Source: Anaerolineales bacterium (GTDB lineage: Bacteria; Chloroflexota; Anaerolineae; Anaerolineales; UBA4823). Taken from it: a stretch of DNA of 64,000 nucleotides. A program made the position numbers and the translations under genes. The notes under the pieces were generated by a model. That model saw only the letters and a program-made list of their open reading frames with translations. It was not told the DNA's origin and searched no databases. The stretch spans positions 1 to 64,000 of the forward strand of contig PQAL01000035.1 of NCBI GenBank assembly GCA_003105035.1. The letters are read 5' to 3'. Shown piece after piece: positions 42,708-50,454 of this stretch; positions within the stretch are counted from its first letter, which is position 1, and each line of letters opens with the position of its first letter.

Positions 42708-44486
42708 ATGGATGAAACCATGGATTGGCAGCTGGCTTCTGGCACGCTTCTAACCCGCTGGGCGAAGGATGTCAGACCTGAGAATGCCTGGCAGGAATAC
42801 CCCCGTCCACAGATGAGCAGGCACGAATGGCAGAACCTAAATGGCATTTGGGATTATTGGATCACCGAGCGGAAGGACACATCCAAGTGGAAGCAGCGCG
42901 GTAAAATCCTTGTCCCTTTCCCGATCGAGTCTGCCCTTTCGGGCGTCATGCGCCCACTCGAGGCAGATGAGTTGTTATGGTATCAGAGGGCATTCGTCAT
43001 CCCCAAAGAATGGGATGGTAAGCGTATCCTGCTACATTGCGAAGCTGTGGATTGGGAAACGACCGTCGCCGTTAATGACCGCCAGGTGGGCACGCACACA
43101 GGTGGATATTTACCTTTCTCATTCGACATTACCCAATATATCGTCGGGGGAGGGGCTCCAAACCAACTGGAGCTCTCTGTCTGGGACCCAACCGACACGT
43201 ACTGGCAGCAGCGTGGCAAACAAGTCCGCAACCCAAAAGGCATCTGGTACTCAGCAATCTCCGGCATCTGGCAGACAATCTGGCTGGAAGCAGTGCCTGA
43301 GACTTTCATTGCCGGGCTGAAGATCACGCCTGACATCGACGCACACATTGTGCGGGTGAAGGCTGACCTGGTCGGTCCGCAGTCGCAGTCCATCGCCATT
43401 AATGTCGATGTATACGACCAAAATGCCTGCATTGCTGATGGTCAGGCAGAAGAAGGTGTGGCGGAGGTAACCATCCAACTACCTGATCCAAAACTTTGGA
43501 GCCCAGATTCTCCCCATCTTTATGACCTGGTGGTGACCGCGGGTGAAGATTGGGTGGGCAGCTACTTCGCCATGCGCAAGTTCAATCTGGAAGACGGTCG
43601 CTTGTGCCTGAATGGTTCACCATATTTCCAACTCGGACCACTCGACCAGGGTTACTGGCCGGATGGCCTGTACACCCCGCCTTCAGATGAGGCCATGCGC
43701 GGTGACCTCGAGATCTTGAAGGGGCTGGGCTTCAACATGCTGCGTAAACACGTTAAGGTGGAACCCAGGCGATATTACTATTACTGTGACCAGCTGGGGC
43801 TGATCGTCTGGCAGGATATGACAAATGGAGGCCGGGCAGTAGGCGAGGCGACCTCCATCCTAACGATGATGTTTGGCTCGCGACGGCGGGACCACAACTA
43901 CCGATATGCCGGTCGGCAGGACGTCGCTTCTCGCCAGGATTTCAAGCGGGAGCTGCATGAGCTGGTAGACCATCTCCACAACTATCCGTGCATTGGAGTG
44001 TGGGTGCCTTTTAACGAAGGCTGGGGCCAATTTGATGCCAACCAAATTGCGAACTGGCTTAAGGAATATGACCCCACCCGCCTGGTAGATCATGCCAGTG
44101 GATGGTTTGACCAGAAGGGCGGGGATTGCAAGAGCATCCACATGTATAAGCTAAACCTACCCGTGACTAAGCCTGAAGCTTGCCGGGCGGTAGTGCTGTC
44201 GGAATTTGGCGGTTACAGCTTGAAGGTCGCAGGTCACCAGTGGAACCCGCAGGCGGAATTTGGATATAAGAAATTTGACACTTCTCAGGAACTAACTGAC
44301 GCCTATGTGGATTTGTTGCAAACCCAGCTAAAACCCTGGATGGATGCAGGGCTATCGGCAGCCATCTATACCCAGACTACCGATGTGGAAAGCGAGGTCA
44401 ACGGTTTTGTGACCTATGACCGTCAGGTGGAGAAGATGGACTTTTCGAGGATCAGGCAGGTGCACCAGGAGCTTCTCCGAGCATAG
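42708..44486 (+). CDS. Glycoside hydrolase family 2 (beta-galactosidase-type)
   Basis: A 592-residue GH2 enzyme. The N-terminal jelly-roll (sugar-binding) domain has LNGIWDYWI and the WYQRAFVIPKEW block near residue 90, then an immunoglobulin-like middle domain. In the TIM barrel, GFNMLRKHVKVEPRRYYYYCDQLGLIVWQD (residues ~345-375, quoted in part) precedes the acid/base Glu in VPFNEGWGQFD (near 430) and the nucleophile Glu in VLSEFGGYSLK (near 495). Substrate (beta-galactoside, glucuronide or arabinoside) cannot be told from this. It closes the glycoside locus. It is convergent with the gene at 44508. Confidence 0.85.
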   Translation: MDETMDWQLASGTLLTRWAKDVRPENAWQEYPRPQMSRHEWQNLNGIWDYWITERKDTSKWKQRGKILVPFPIESALSGVMRPLEADELLWYQRAFVIPKEWDGKRILLHCEAVDWETTVAVNDRQVGTHTGGYLPFSFDITQYIVGGGAPNQLELSVWDPTDTYWQQRGKQVRNPKGIWYSAISGIWQTIWLEAVPETFIAGLKITPDIDAHIVRVKADLVGPQSQSIAINVDVYDQNACIADGQAEEGVAEVTIQLPDPKLWSPDSPHLYDLVVTAGEDWVGSYFAMRKFNLEDGRLCLNGSPYFQLGPLDQGYWPDGLYTPPSDEAMRGDLEILKGLGFNMLRKHVKVEPRRYYYYCDQLGLIVWQDMTNGGRAVGEATSILTMMFGSRRRDHNYRYAGRQDVASRQDFKRELHELVDHLHNYPCIGVWVPFNEGWGQFDANQIANWLKEYDPTRLVDHASGWFDQKGGDCKSIHMYKLNLPVTKPEACRAVVLSEFGGYSLKVAGHQWNPQAEFGYKKFDTSQELTDAYVDLLQTQLKPWMDAGLSAAIYTQTTDVESEVNGFVTYDRQVEKMDFSRIRQVHQELLRA

Positions 44487-44507
44487 TATTCCTGGGCAAT
44501 ATCCCGC

Positions 44508-45443
44508 TTATTTTCCACCCATCTTGCTCTGCTTCTCCCACTCCAGCACGGCGGAGCGGATCAAGCCACGCACCTCTTCATCCGGCACCTCTTTGACACC
44601 GGAAAATTGTTGCCCATCCAGGCTGACGATCACTCCATGGCCTGGCCCATCATTGACCGTGAGCCCCCGTTTTTCAAACGATGTCTCGGTAATCATGCCT
44701 TGCAGGATATCGTTAATTTGCGTGGCAATACTTTTGACCACAGGAGCAGGCGCAGGTGCAGGCATCAGGATACCGCTCACCAGGTCAGGGAGCTGGGTGC
44801 TGACAGGTTTTACCTCGGGCTCAGGCTCGTAGAAAAACGGTGGCACACGCGGCGACTGTGATTGATCGGGCAGGGTTTCGGCAGGGATCCAGTCGTTCAG
44901 CTCAGGTATCGGTTTGGCGGTAGGCTCGGGCAGCTCTATAGCAGCCACAATGGGAGCAACAGGTAAAGGCTGCTCCAGCTGTCCCGGTTCACTGAGTGAA
45001 AACGGTGGAACTACCGGCTCTGAGGTGTCTGCTTCTTCCATCTGCCATGAGGATTCTGCTAACGCAGGGTTAATATCTGGCTCGGTCGAATCTGATAGAA
45101 GCGTGGCTGCATCGTTCGCTGTCGCCTGGCTGTCGGTTGCCTGTGATAAAGCTAACCACTTCACCAATACATTGGAAGTGAAGCTCAGACGGCGCAGTTG
45201 TGAAGGAGCGAGCTCCTCGACGGTCTTATAGGTTTTTCCCTCCATCTCGACCACCAGCTCCTTAGTAGTATTATCCCGCATCAGGCTGGTGATTACTACC
45301 AGGTTAGAATCCCTGGCTACACCTGCTGCGCTTTTCCGCCTTATGCTACGTATCAGGGCAACGATGATCCAGATGAGACCAACAATACCTGCTCCCAGGA
45401 AAAAGAAGAAGCCGGCAATCACTAACAGAGTGGACGAGTCCAT
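44508..45443 (-). CDS. Membrane-anchored protein of unknown function
   Basis: A 311-residue protein. Residues 5-33 form a single N-terminal membrane helix (LLVIAGFFFFLGAGIVGLIW), followed by a basic stop-transfer IRSIRRKS. A middle part is Pro/Glu-rich and low in complexity, so it is probably disordered. The C-terminal ~90 residues form a compact region starting KSIATQINDILQGM and including GHGVIVSLDGQQFSGVKEVPDEEVRGLI. I do not recognise the family. The start is the ATG at 45443, preceded by GGAGG. It lies 2 bp after Fpg on the same strand, so the two are co-translated from one message. Confidence 0.65.
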   Translation of the reverse strand: MDSSTLLVIAGFFFFLGAGIVGLIWIIVALIRSIRRKSAAGVARDSNLVVITSLMRDNTTKELVVEMEGKTYKTVEELAPSQLRRLSFTSNVLVKWLALSQATDSQATANDAATLLSDSTEPDINPALAESSWQMEEADTSEPVVPPFSLSEPGQLEQPLPVAPIVAAIELPEPTAKPIPELNDWIPAETLPDQSQSPRVPPFFYEPEPEVKPVSTQLPDLVSGILMPAPAPAPVVKSIATQINDILQGMITETSFEKRGLTVNDGPGHGVIVSLDGQQFSGVKEVPDEEVRGLIRSAVLEWEKQSKMGGK

Positions 45444-45445
45444 GA

Positions 45446-46282
45446 TCAACCTCCGTTCGGGCAGGGAGCGGGCTGACAGGAAGGGCAAAAATGGGTGCCG
45501 CGCTGCCCCACAATAGTGCGTGCAATTGGCGTGCCACATTCAGGGCAGGGTAACCCTGTACGCTGGTACACGCGGAAGTAATTCTGGAAATCCCCACCTC
45601 GGTATACCCAATCAATACTGGCCCCGTTACGTGCAATCCCATCGCGCAGAACAGCGCGGATACTTGCCAGGAGACGGATTGTCTGCTTTTCAGTGATGGC
45701 ATGGGATGACATCAACGGGTGCAGTCTGGCAAGGTTGAGGGCTTCGTCAACATAAATATTTCCCAACCCGGCGATAAATGTCTGATCGAGCAGCAGCGGC
45801 TTGAGCTGGCGGTGAGAGGTGTGCAGACGCTCAAATATGGCGTGAGCGGTCAAGCTTTCATCAAGCGGCTCTGGCCCCAGGCCTCCGAGTACACGATCAA
45901 CCTCATTGACCAGCCAAACACGGCCAAACTTGCGGGCATCATTGAACGCCAGCTCGTAACCGCCTTCCAATTGGAGCACCAGGCGGTCATGGTTAGCAGG
46001 ATTTGTGCATGCAGGTCTGACCAACAAGTCACCGCTCATACGCAGGTGAAATAACAGCCAATCGCGGCTGAGCCGGAAGACCAGGAATTTCCCACGCCGG
46101 CCGATGTCTTCGATCACCTGACCGGGGAGACGGACAGTGAATTCGGCTGGAATGGGTTCAGCCAGGCTGCGCGCCCACAAAAGTTCAACGCCCAGGATGT
46201 GCCTGCCAGGCAGGGCAGGCTGTTCTTGCATTCCCAAGCGCAAGATACGGGCTATGGTTTCAACTTCGGGTAATTCGGGCAT
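45446..46282 (-). CDS. mutM: Formamidopyrimidine-DNA glycosylase / AP lyase
   Basis: Removes oxidised purines such as 8-oxoguanine and cleaves the strand. The 278-residue protein starts with the invariant MPELPEVETI (Pro2 is the catalytic amine). It has the H2TH region GLGNIYVDEALNLARLHPL near 172 and the terminal zinc finger CPECGTPIARTIVGQRGTHFCPSC. The role fits the oxidative-defence genes elsewhere in the window. It lies in a minus-strand run after the GNATs and MeaB. The ATG is certain from Pro2. Confidence 0.95.
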   Translation of the reverse strand: MPELPEVETIARILRLGMQEQPALPGRHILGVELLWARSLAEPIPAEFTVRLPGQVIEDIGRRGKFLVFRLSRDWLLFHLRMSGDLLVRPACTNPANHDRLVLQLEGGYELAFNDARKFGRVWLVNEVDRVLGGLGPEPLDESLTAHAIFERLHTSHRQLKPLLLDQTFIAGLGNIYVDEALNLARLHPLMSSHAITEKQTIRLLASIRAVLRDGIARNGASIDWVYRGGDFQNYFRVYQRTGLPCPECGTPIARTIVGQRGTHFCPSCQPAPCPNGG

Positions 46283-46329
46283 GTGTTTTCAACATCTTGG
46301 GCTTGCCAGCCAGGGGAACGGATCATCGA

Positions 46330-46884
46330 TTACGAGCCGGCCAGATATTCGGTACGCAGGATGCTCATCACCAGCACATCGAGATACCTACCCTCCTTGA
46401 ATTCAGCCTGGCGCTGGCAGCCTTCGTGGGTAAATCCAGCTTTTTCATAGGCGCGCATGGCTCGCTGATTCGTTTCGAACACCCGCAAGAATATCCGGTT
46501 GAGATTCAGGGTGTCGAAACCAAGTTTTACCAGCAGCCTGACAGCTTCGGTACCGTAACCACGATTCCAATACGCCTTCTCTCCGATCATGATACCGAAT
46601 TCAGCGCTGGCGTTCCGCTGGTCGAAATTAAAAAAGCTCCACGTACCGATCAGCTGCCAGTATTCCTGGCCATGAGCATCCAATTCCCTAGCCTCGATAG
46701 CCAGATTGTGCTCATTGAGTGGTTTCGAGCGCATCTTATCGAACCAATCTTGCTCATCGGCGGTTGAGAAGGGCAAGTAAAAGCCAACCCCCCGCCTTAC
46801 TTCAGGATCGTTGATCCATCTGGCAAAACTCACCAGGTCGGCCTGCTCAACGCCTCTGAAACGAATTCGCTCTGCGAATATCAT
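46330..46884 (-). CDS. GNAT acetyltransferase, RimJ/RimL-like (copy 1)
   Basis: A 184-residue acetyltransferase of the RimJ/RimL type. It starts MIFAERIRFRGVEQADL and keeps SAEFGIMIGEKAYWNRGYGTEAVRLLVKLGF (near 90-120, the acetyl-CoA loop) and VFETNQRAMRAYEKAGF near 136. The protein is about 55-60% alike to the next gene by eye, so they are tandem paralogs. The acceptor could be a ribosomal protein N-terminus, an antibiotic or a small molecule. A GGAGAT lies before the ATG at 46884 rather than the upstream ATG at 46917. Confidence 0.8.
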   Translation of the reverse strand: MIFAERIRFRGVEQADLVSFARWINDPEVRRGVGFYLPFSTADEQDWFDKMRSKPLNEHNLAIEARELDAHGQEYWQLIGTWSFFNFDQRNASAEFGIMIGEKAYWNRGYGTEAVRLLVKLGFDTLNLNRIFLRVFETNQRAMRAYEKAGFTHEGCQRQAEFKEGRYLDVLVMSILRTEYLAGS

Positions 46885-46940
46885 CTGATCTCCAATGTCC
46901 TTACCAGGATAACACAACAGCTGATTTCATCGTATGAGTA

Positions 46941-47486
46941 TCAAATTTCGTCACGCAGGATGCTCATGCGCAGTACATCGATGTACCTGCCACCTCGGAA
47001 TTCAGCCTGACGTTCACGGCCCTCTTCGATAAATCCAGCCTTTTCATAGGCACGGATGGCACGCGGATTAGTCTCATAGACGTGCAAGAAGATGCGATGC
47101 AGGTTAAGCATATTAAACCCATGCTCAACCAGCAAACGCACCGCCTCGGTGCCATAACCCTGGTTCCAGATGGATTTCTCACCGATGGCGATACCCAATT
47201 CCGCTGATCGTGTACGCCAGTCGATAGAATCGAAAGCCAGGCTGCCAATCAGCTTCCAACCTGGCTCAGCAGGGTTACCCGTCGATTGTTTCACTTCGAT
47301 TGCCATCACATGCTCTTCGCCGGGGCGTGTGAGCATGCGCTCGTACCAGCCCTCTTCTTCGGTTTGAGAAAGTGGATTGTGAATCAGCAGACCTTGCAGC
47401 ACCTCGGGGTCGTTCAACCACTGGACAAAAAAGGGCAGGTCAGCCTTTTCCACCGCCCTTAAACGGATACGCTCACTGTAGATCAT
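46941..47486 (-). CDS. GNAT acetyltransferase, RimJ/RimL-like (copy 2)
   Basis: A 181-residue paralog of copy 1, encoded 56 bp upstream. It shares the start IYSERIRLRAVEKADL, the cofactor loop LGIAIGEKSIWNQGYGTEAV and the NPRAIRAYEKAGF helix. Both have the same overall length. The pair lie between fpg and meaB in one transcription direction. The residue differences outside the cofactor pocket suggest different acceptors. It follows meaB by 18 bp. Confidence 0.8.
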   Translation of the reverse strand: MIYSERIRLRAVEKADLPFFVQWLNDPEVLQGLLIHNPLSQTEEEGWYERMLTRPGEEHVMAIEVKQSTGNPAEPGWKLIGSLAFDSIDWRTRSAELGIAIGEKSIWNQGYGTEAVRLLVEHGFNMLNLHRIFLHVYETNPRAIRAYEKAGFIEEGRERQAEFRGGRYIDVLRMSILRDEI

Positions 47487-47504
47487 TGTTACGACCTGTC
47501 ATTC

Positions 47505-48524
47505 TCAGGAGACTCCATCCACAAGCTTCTCCACGGCCTCAAAAGGCGATAGTCGCCTGGCGATAATATCATCCAGTGCTTGATCATATTGGCCAGCCAC
47601 CAGACGCGAGCGAAAACCTTCAACCAGGGTGTTCTGCAGCAGCAGATCAAACTCAGTCTGCAGCCTCCAGCGCTCACGCTCTCCCCAGCCTCCTGTGGCC
47701 TGAAGATGGGTCCGGTGGTCGATGATCGCCTGTGCCAGTCGGGCAATACCGTTCCCGTCCAAGGCAACCGTGCGTAAGATGGGTGGCATCCACAGTGCTC
47801 CCTCTGGCTTAGCGGGAGCTCCCTGCGCTGCCACCGTCTCAAGCTTGCCATGGTGGACAAATTGATGAGGAACAGGATGGGCCAGGTTCAAGGAGCTACG
47901 CAAGGCACGCTCGGTGTTTTCCACACCCGGAAGGTCAGCTTTATTCACCACGAATATGTCGGCGATCTCCATGATGCCGGCCTTGATCGCCTGAATATCG
48001 TCACCCAGGCCGGGCGCTTCGACCACGATGGTGGTATGCGCCAAACGAGCAATATCCACCTCCGATTGGCCAGCTCCAACAGTCTCGATCAGCACCAGCT
48101 CAAATCCGGCAGCATCCAATACCTGGGCAACGGAGGCGGTGGCTGAGGCGATGCCGCCCAATGAGCCCCGCGTAGCCATTGAGCGGATGAAGACACCCGG
48201 GTCACCTGCCAGGTCACGCATGCGGATGCGGTCCCCCAATATCGCCCCTCCACTGAAGGGGCTGGTGGGATCTACCGCTACAATCGCCACCCGTTGGGAC
48301 AAGTTCGCCTGCCGCACAAAGCGGGCAAGCTGGTTGACCAACGAGGATTTTCCCGTGCCGGAAGCACCGGTGACACCCACCAGGTGTGCCCTGCCGGTGT
48401 GCTGGAATAGCGCACTCAGCGTGCTTCTCCCTAAGAGAGTGCCATTCTCAACCTGGGTCAGGCTGCGTGCCAGTGCCAGCCGATCACCTGCCAGCACTGC
48501 CTGGGCGAGGTTTTGCTCACTCAT
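47505..48524 (-). CDS. meaB: Methylmalonyl-CoA mutase-associated GTPase MeaB
   Basis: A G3E P-loop GTPase that guards cofactor loading of methylmalonyl-CoA mutase. The 339-residue protein has Walker A GVTGASGTGKSSLVNQLAR (near 55), the DPTSPFSGGAILGDRIRM switch region (near 90), a Walker B-like LIETVGAGQSEVDIA (near 145) and NKAD (near 194) for guanine specificity. The C-terminal dimerisation arm is present. It starts 10 bp after the small B12-binding subunit gene, which supports the assignment. The mutase catalytic large subunit is not in this window. Confidence 0.92.
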   Translation of the reverse strand: MSEQNLAQAVLAGDRLALARSLTQVENGTLLGRSTLSALFQHTGRAHLVGVTGASGTGKSSLVNQLARFVRQANLSQRVAIVAVDPTSPFSGGAILGDRIRMRDLAGDPGVFIRSMATRGSLGGIASATASVAQVLDAAGFELVLIETVGAGQSEVDIARLAHTTIVVEAPGLGDDIQAIKAGIMEIADIFVVNKADLPGVENTERALRSSLNLAHPVPHQFVHHGKLETVAAQGAPAKPEGALWMPPILRTVALDGNGIARLAQAIIDHRTHLQATGGWGERERWRLQTEFDLLLQNTLVEGFRSRLVAGQYDQALDDIIARRLSPFEAVEKLVDGVS

Positions 48525-48534
48525 AGGAAGCGCT

Positions 48535-48942
48535 TCATCTGCCTGAAGCTTTTACAGCTTTGCGGATATCGTTCACATAGGTCTCACTCAAGGTGCCTGG
48601 CCCGTAGATACCGATTACTCCCATTTGCATAAGCACGGGCACATCTTCATCAGGGACGATGCCTCCCAGAAAGACTTTAACATGCCCCTGCCCATTCGCT
48701 TTTAACAACTCGAGGACGCGCGGAACCAAAGCCATGTGGGCACCCGAAAGGATGGAAAGGCCCACCGCATCCACGTCTTCTTGCAAGGCAGCCTCGGCAA
48801 TCATCTCGGGGGTTTGGCGCAGGCCGGTATAGATCACTTCCATCCCGGCATCACGCAAGGCACGTGCCACCACCTTGGCGCCCCGGTCGTGCCCGTCAAG
48901 CCCGGGCTTGGCAATCAATACTCGAAATCTTTGCTCACTCAT
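48535..48942 (-). CDS. Methylmalonyl-CoA mutase small / B12-binding subunit
   Basis: A 135-residue cobalamin-binding domain. It contains the DxHxxG cobalt-ligand motif as [10 protein letters not shown] (near residue 12-21), and [14 protein letters not shown] and [14 protein letters not shown] loops typical of the Rossmann-like B12 fold. It matches the separate C-terminal mutase domain used in archaea and Chloroflexota, which pairs with a separate catalytic chain. That chain is absent here. MeaB follows, and an acyl-CoA carboxylase set is 28 kb away, together outlining the propionate pathway. A good GGAGG precedes the ATG. Confidence 0.92.
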   Translation of the reverse strand: MSEQRFRVLIAKPGLDGHDRGAKVVARALRDAGMEVIYTGLRQTPEMIAEAALQEDVDAVGLSILSGAHMALVPRVLELLKANGQGHVKVFLGGIVPDEDVPVLMQMGVIGIYGPGTLSETYVNDIRKAVKASGR

Positions 48943-48969
48943 CTTGCCTCCATTGCGATAACCAAGAAA

Positions 48970-48975
48970 ATTATA
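48970..48975 (-). promoter_or_regulatory. Extended -10 promoter of the B12-binding/meaB operon
   Basis: The minus strand reads TTTGGTATAAT, an extended -10 (TGG then TATAAT), 27 bases before the ATG at 48942. The leader would be about 21 bases. No good -35. It is likely to drive a run of about six genes down to 44508. Confidence 0.55.
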
Positions 48976-49138
48976 CCAAATGGAAGCAGTCGCAGTAGCT
49001 ATTGGTGAGGCGCAATCAAGCGCTTATGTGGCTGTTGGAGAAACGGTCAAGTTGGGTATCGAATATCGAGGGTTCATTGACCCGAGCACCTGCATGAGGT
49101 AACAATGTAAGGCTAAGCGAGTCCAGATGGGCGGCCAT

Positions 49139-49180
49139 AAAAAACATCCCACCGGGTCATTTGACCCGGCAGGATGTTTT
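49139..49180. terminator. Bidirectional intrinsic terminator
   Basis: Paired arms AAACATCC and CCGGGTCA with TGACCCGG and GGATGTTT, each separated by CA bulges, give a 16-bp paired stem with a tiny loop. A-rich on one side and T-rich on the other, so it can act on both strands. It lies about 18 bp after rubrerythrin. Confidence 0.75.
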
Positions 49181-49197
49181 AATGATCAATCAGGCTG

Positions 49198-49701
49198 TTA
49201 GTTGATCTTCTCGAATTTGCTGGCGGGCGTCTTGCATATGGGGCAAATCCCATCCAGTGGCCCTTCGTGGGTAAACCCACATATTGGGCAGACGTAATAA
49301 TCCACTTCCGGCAAGGGTTTCTCGCCTTCCAAGGCATTCAGTGCTTTCTGGTACAGCTGCTCGTGGAGCTTTTCAACCTCAAAGGCGAACTTAAAGGAGG
49401 TAAGGGCGCGCTTCGCCGATTCTGCCTCAGCATCCTGGATGAATTCGGGGTACATCGTCACCCATTCATAGTTTTCGCCAGCAATGGCTGCTTTCAAGTT
49501 GTCGGCAGTGGAGCCGACGCCATCCAGGGCACGCAGGTGGCTATGGGCATGCACCGTCTCCGCCGCGGCTGCCGCCCGAAACAACTTGGCAACCTGGGGC
49601 TGGCCCTCTGCATCAGCTTTTTTGGCAAACGCCAGGTATTTGCGGTTCGCCTGAGATTCTCCGGCAAATGCAGCCTGTAGATCATCGGTAGTTTTTGACA
49701 T
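49198..49701 (-). CDS. Rubrerythrin
   Basis: A 167-residue non-haem iron peroxidase that reduces H2O2 in anaerobes. The ferritin-like domain has paired glutamate/histidine sites (FAGESQANRKYLAFA near 14, AAETVHAHSHLRAL near 46, and the second pair SFKFAFEVEKLHEQLY near 103). The C-terminal rubredoxin-type domain has two CPICx4 knuckles, CPICGFTHEG and CPICKTPASKF. Electrons come from rubredoxin or NADH systems. A GAGGAG site precedes the ATG, 36 bp after the bacterioferritin stop, and the two probably share one transcript. Confidence 0.92.
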   Translation of the reverse strand: MSKTTDDLQAAFAGESQANRKYLAFAKKADAEGQPQVAKLFRAAAAAETVHAHSHLRALDGVGSTADNLKAAIAGENYEWVTMYPEFIQDAEAESAKRALTSFKFAFEVEKLHEQLYQKALNALEGEKPLPEVDYYVCPICGFTHEGPLDGICPICKTPASKFEKIN

Positions 49702-49737
49702 AGCAATCTCCTCAAATAATAAATTCTAAACTATTGT

Positions 49738-50205
49738 TCAGTCGACTTGCTCGACCAGGTAGGTCTGCAGGCCCATGAGCTTAACCTGCCCAATCTGGGC
49801 TTCAAGCCAATCTACGTGTTCTTCCTCGTCCTTGAGGATAGAATCAAATAGCTCTCGTGTGCCGTTATCACCCACCTCGTATGCCAGGCGGATCCCCTCG
49901 TTATAGCCTTGGACTGCACCATACTCAGCCGCCAGGTCATTATCGAGCTGGTTTTCAACTGTCGCACCGACGCTGATCTTCTTCAGGTTGCTGACGATCG
50001 GTATACCGTCCAGGAACAGGATACGGGCGATGAGCTTTTCAGCGTGCTTCATCTCGGTTATGGCGCGCTCTTCAACAACCTTCCCCAGCTTTTCAAACTG
50101 CCAGTTATCACACATTTCTGCATGAACCATATATTGGCTGATGGCAGTCAGCTCATCTGACAACAGGTTATTGAGCGCAGCAAGGATCTTTTCGTTACCT
50201 TTCAT
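49738..50205 (-). CDS. bfr: Bacterioferritin
   Basis: A 155-residue iron-storage ferritin with haem. The di-iron ligands are in LSDELTAISQYMVHAEMC (Glu near 18) and HAEKLIARILFLDG, and the second pair in AAEYGAVQGYNEG and KDEEEHVDWLE. The haem-binding methionine (Met52 in E. coli) is kept in the TEMKHAEK segment. The 24-mer stores Fe3+ and uses O2 or H2O2. An AGGAGG site lies 9-10 bases before the ATG. It is followed by rubrerythrin, which suggests coupled iron and peroxide control. Confidence 0.92.
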   Translation of the reverse strand: MKGNEKILAALNNLLSDELTAISQYMVHAEMCDNWQFEKLGKVVEERAITEMKHAEKLIARILFLDGIPIVSNLKKISVGATVENQLDNDLAAEYGAVQGYNEGIRLAYEVGDNGTRELFDSILKDEEEHVDWLEAQIGQVKLMGLQTYLVEQVD

Positions 50206-50256
50206 AATGAATTACCTCCTGGTTATTTGATTTGGTGAACTGTTTAATTTTTTGAT

Positions 50257-50262
50257 ATTATA
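50257..50262 (-). promoter_or_regulatory. -10 of the bacterioferritin gene
   Basis: Minus strand TATAAT, 51 bp before the ATG at 50205. The -35 is poor. No clear iron-box (Fur or DtxR type) palindrome was recognised around it. Confidence 0.4.
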
Positions 50263-50454
50263 TTGGATTGCTGCTTGGAAGGAAAGTAATAATACTCATA
50301 TCATAAGGATAAAAAAATAATACCACATCCAGGGTGTGTTTGGGATGGAGATATTCATCAGCTCATATAATTCACCCATAAGGTAATGAAAATCTAGCAT
50401 AAAATCTGGTAATATGAATAGTTCAGGCACCAACCAGCCTGATGGGAGGTTGCT

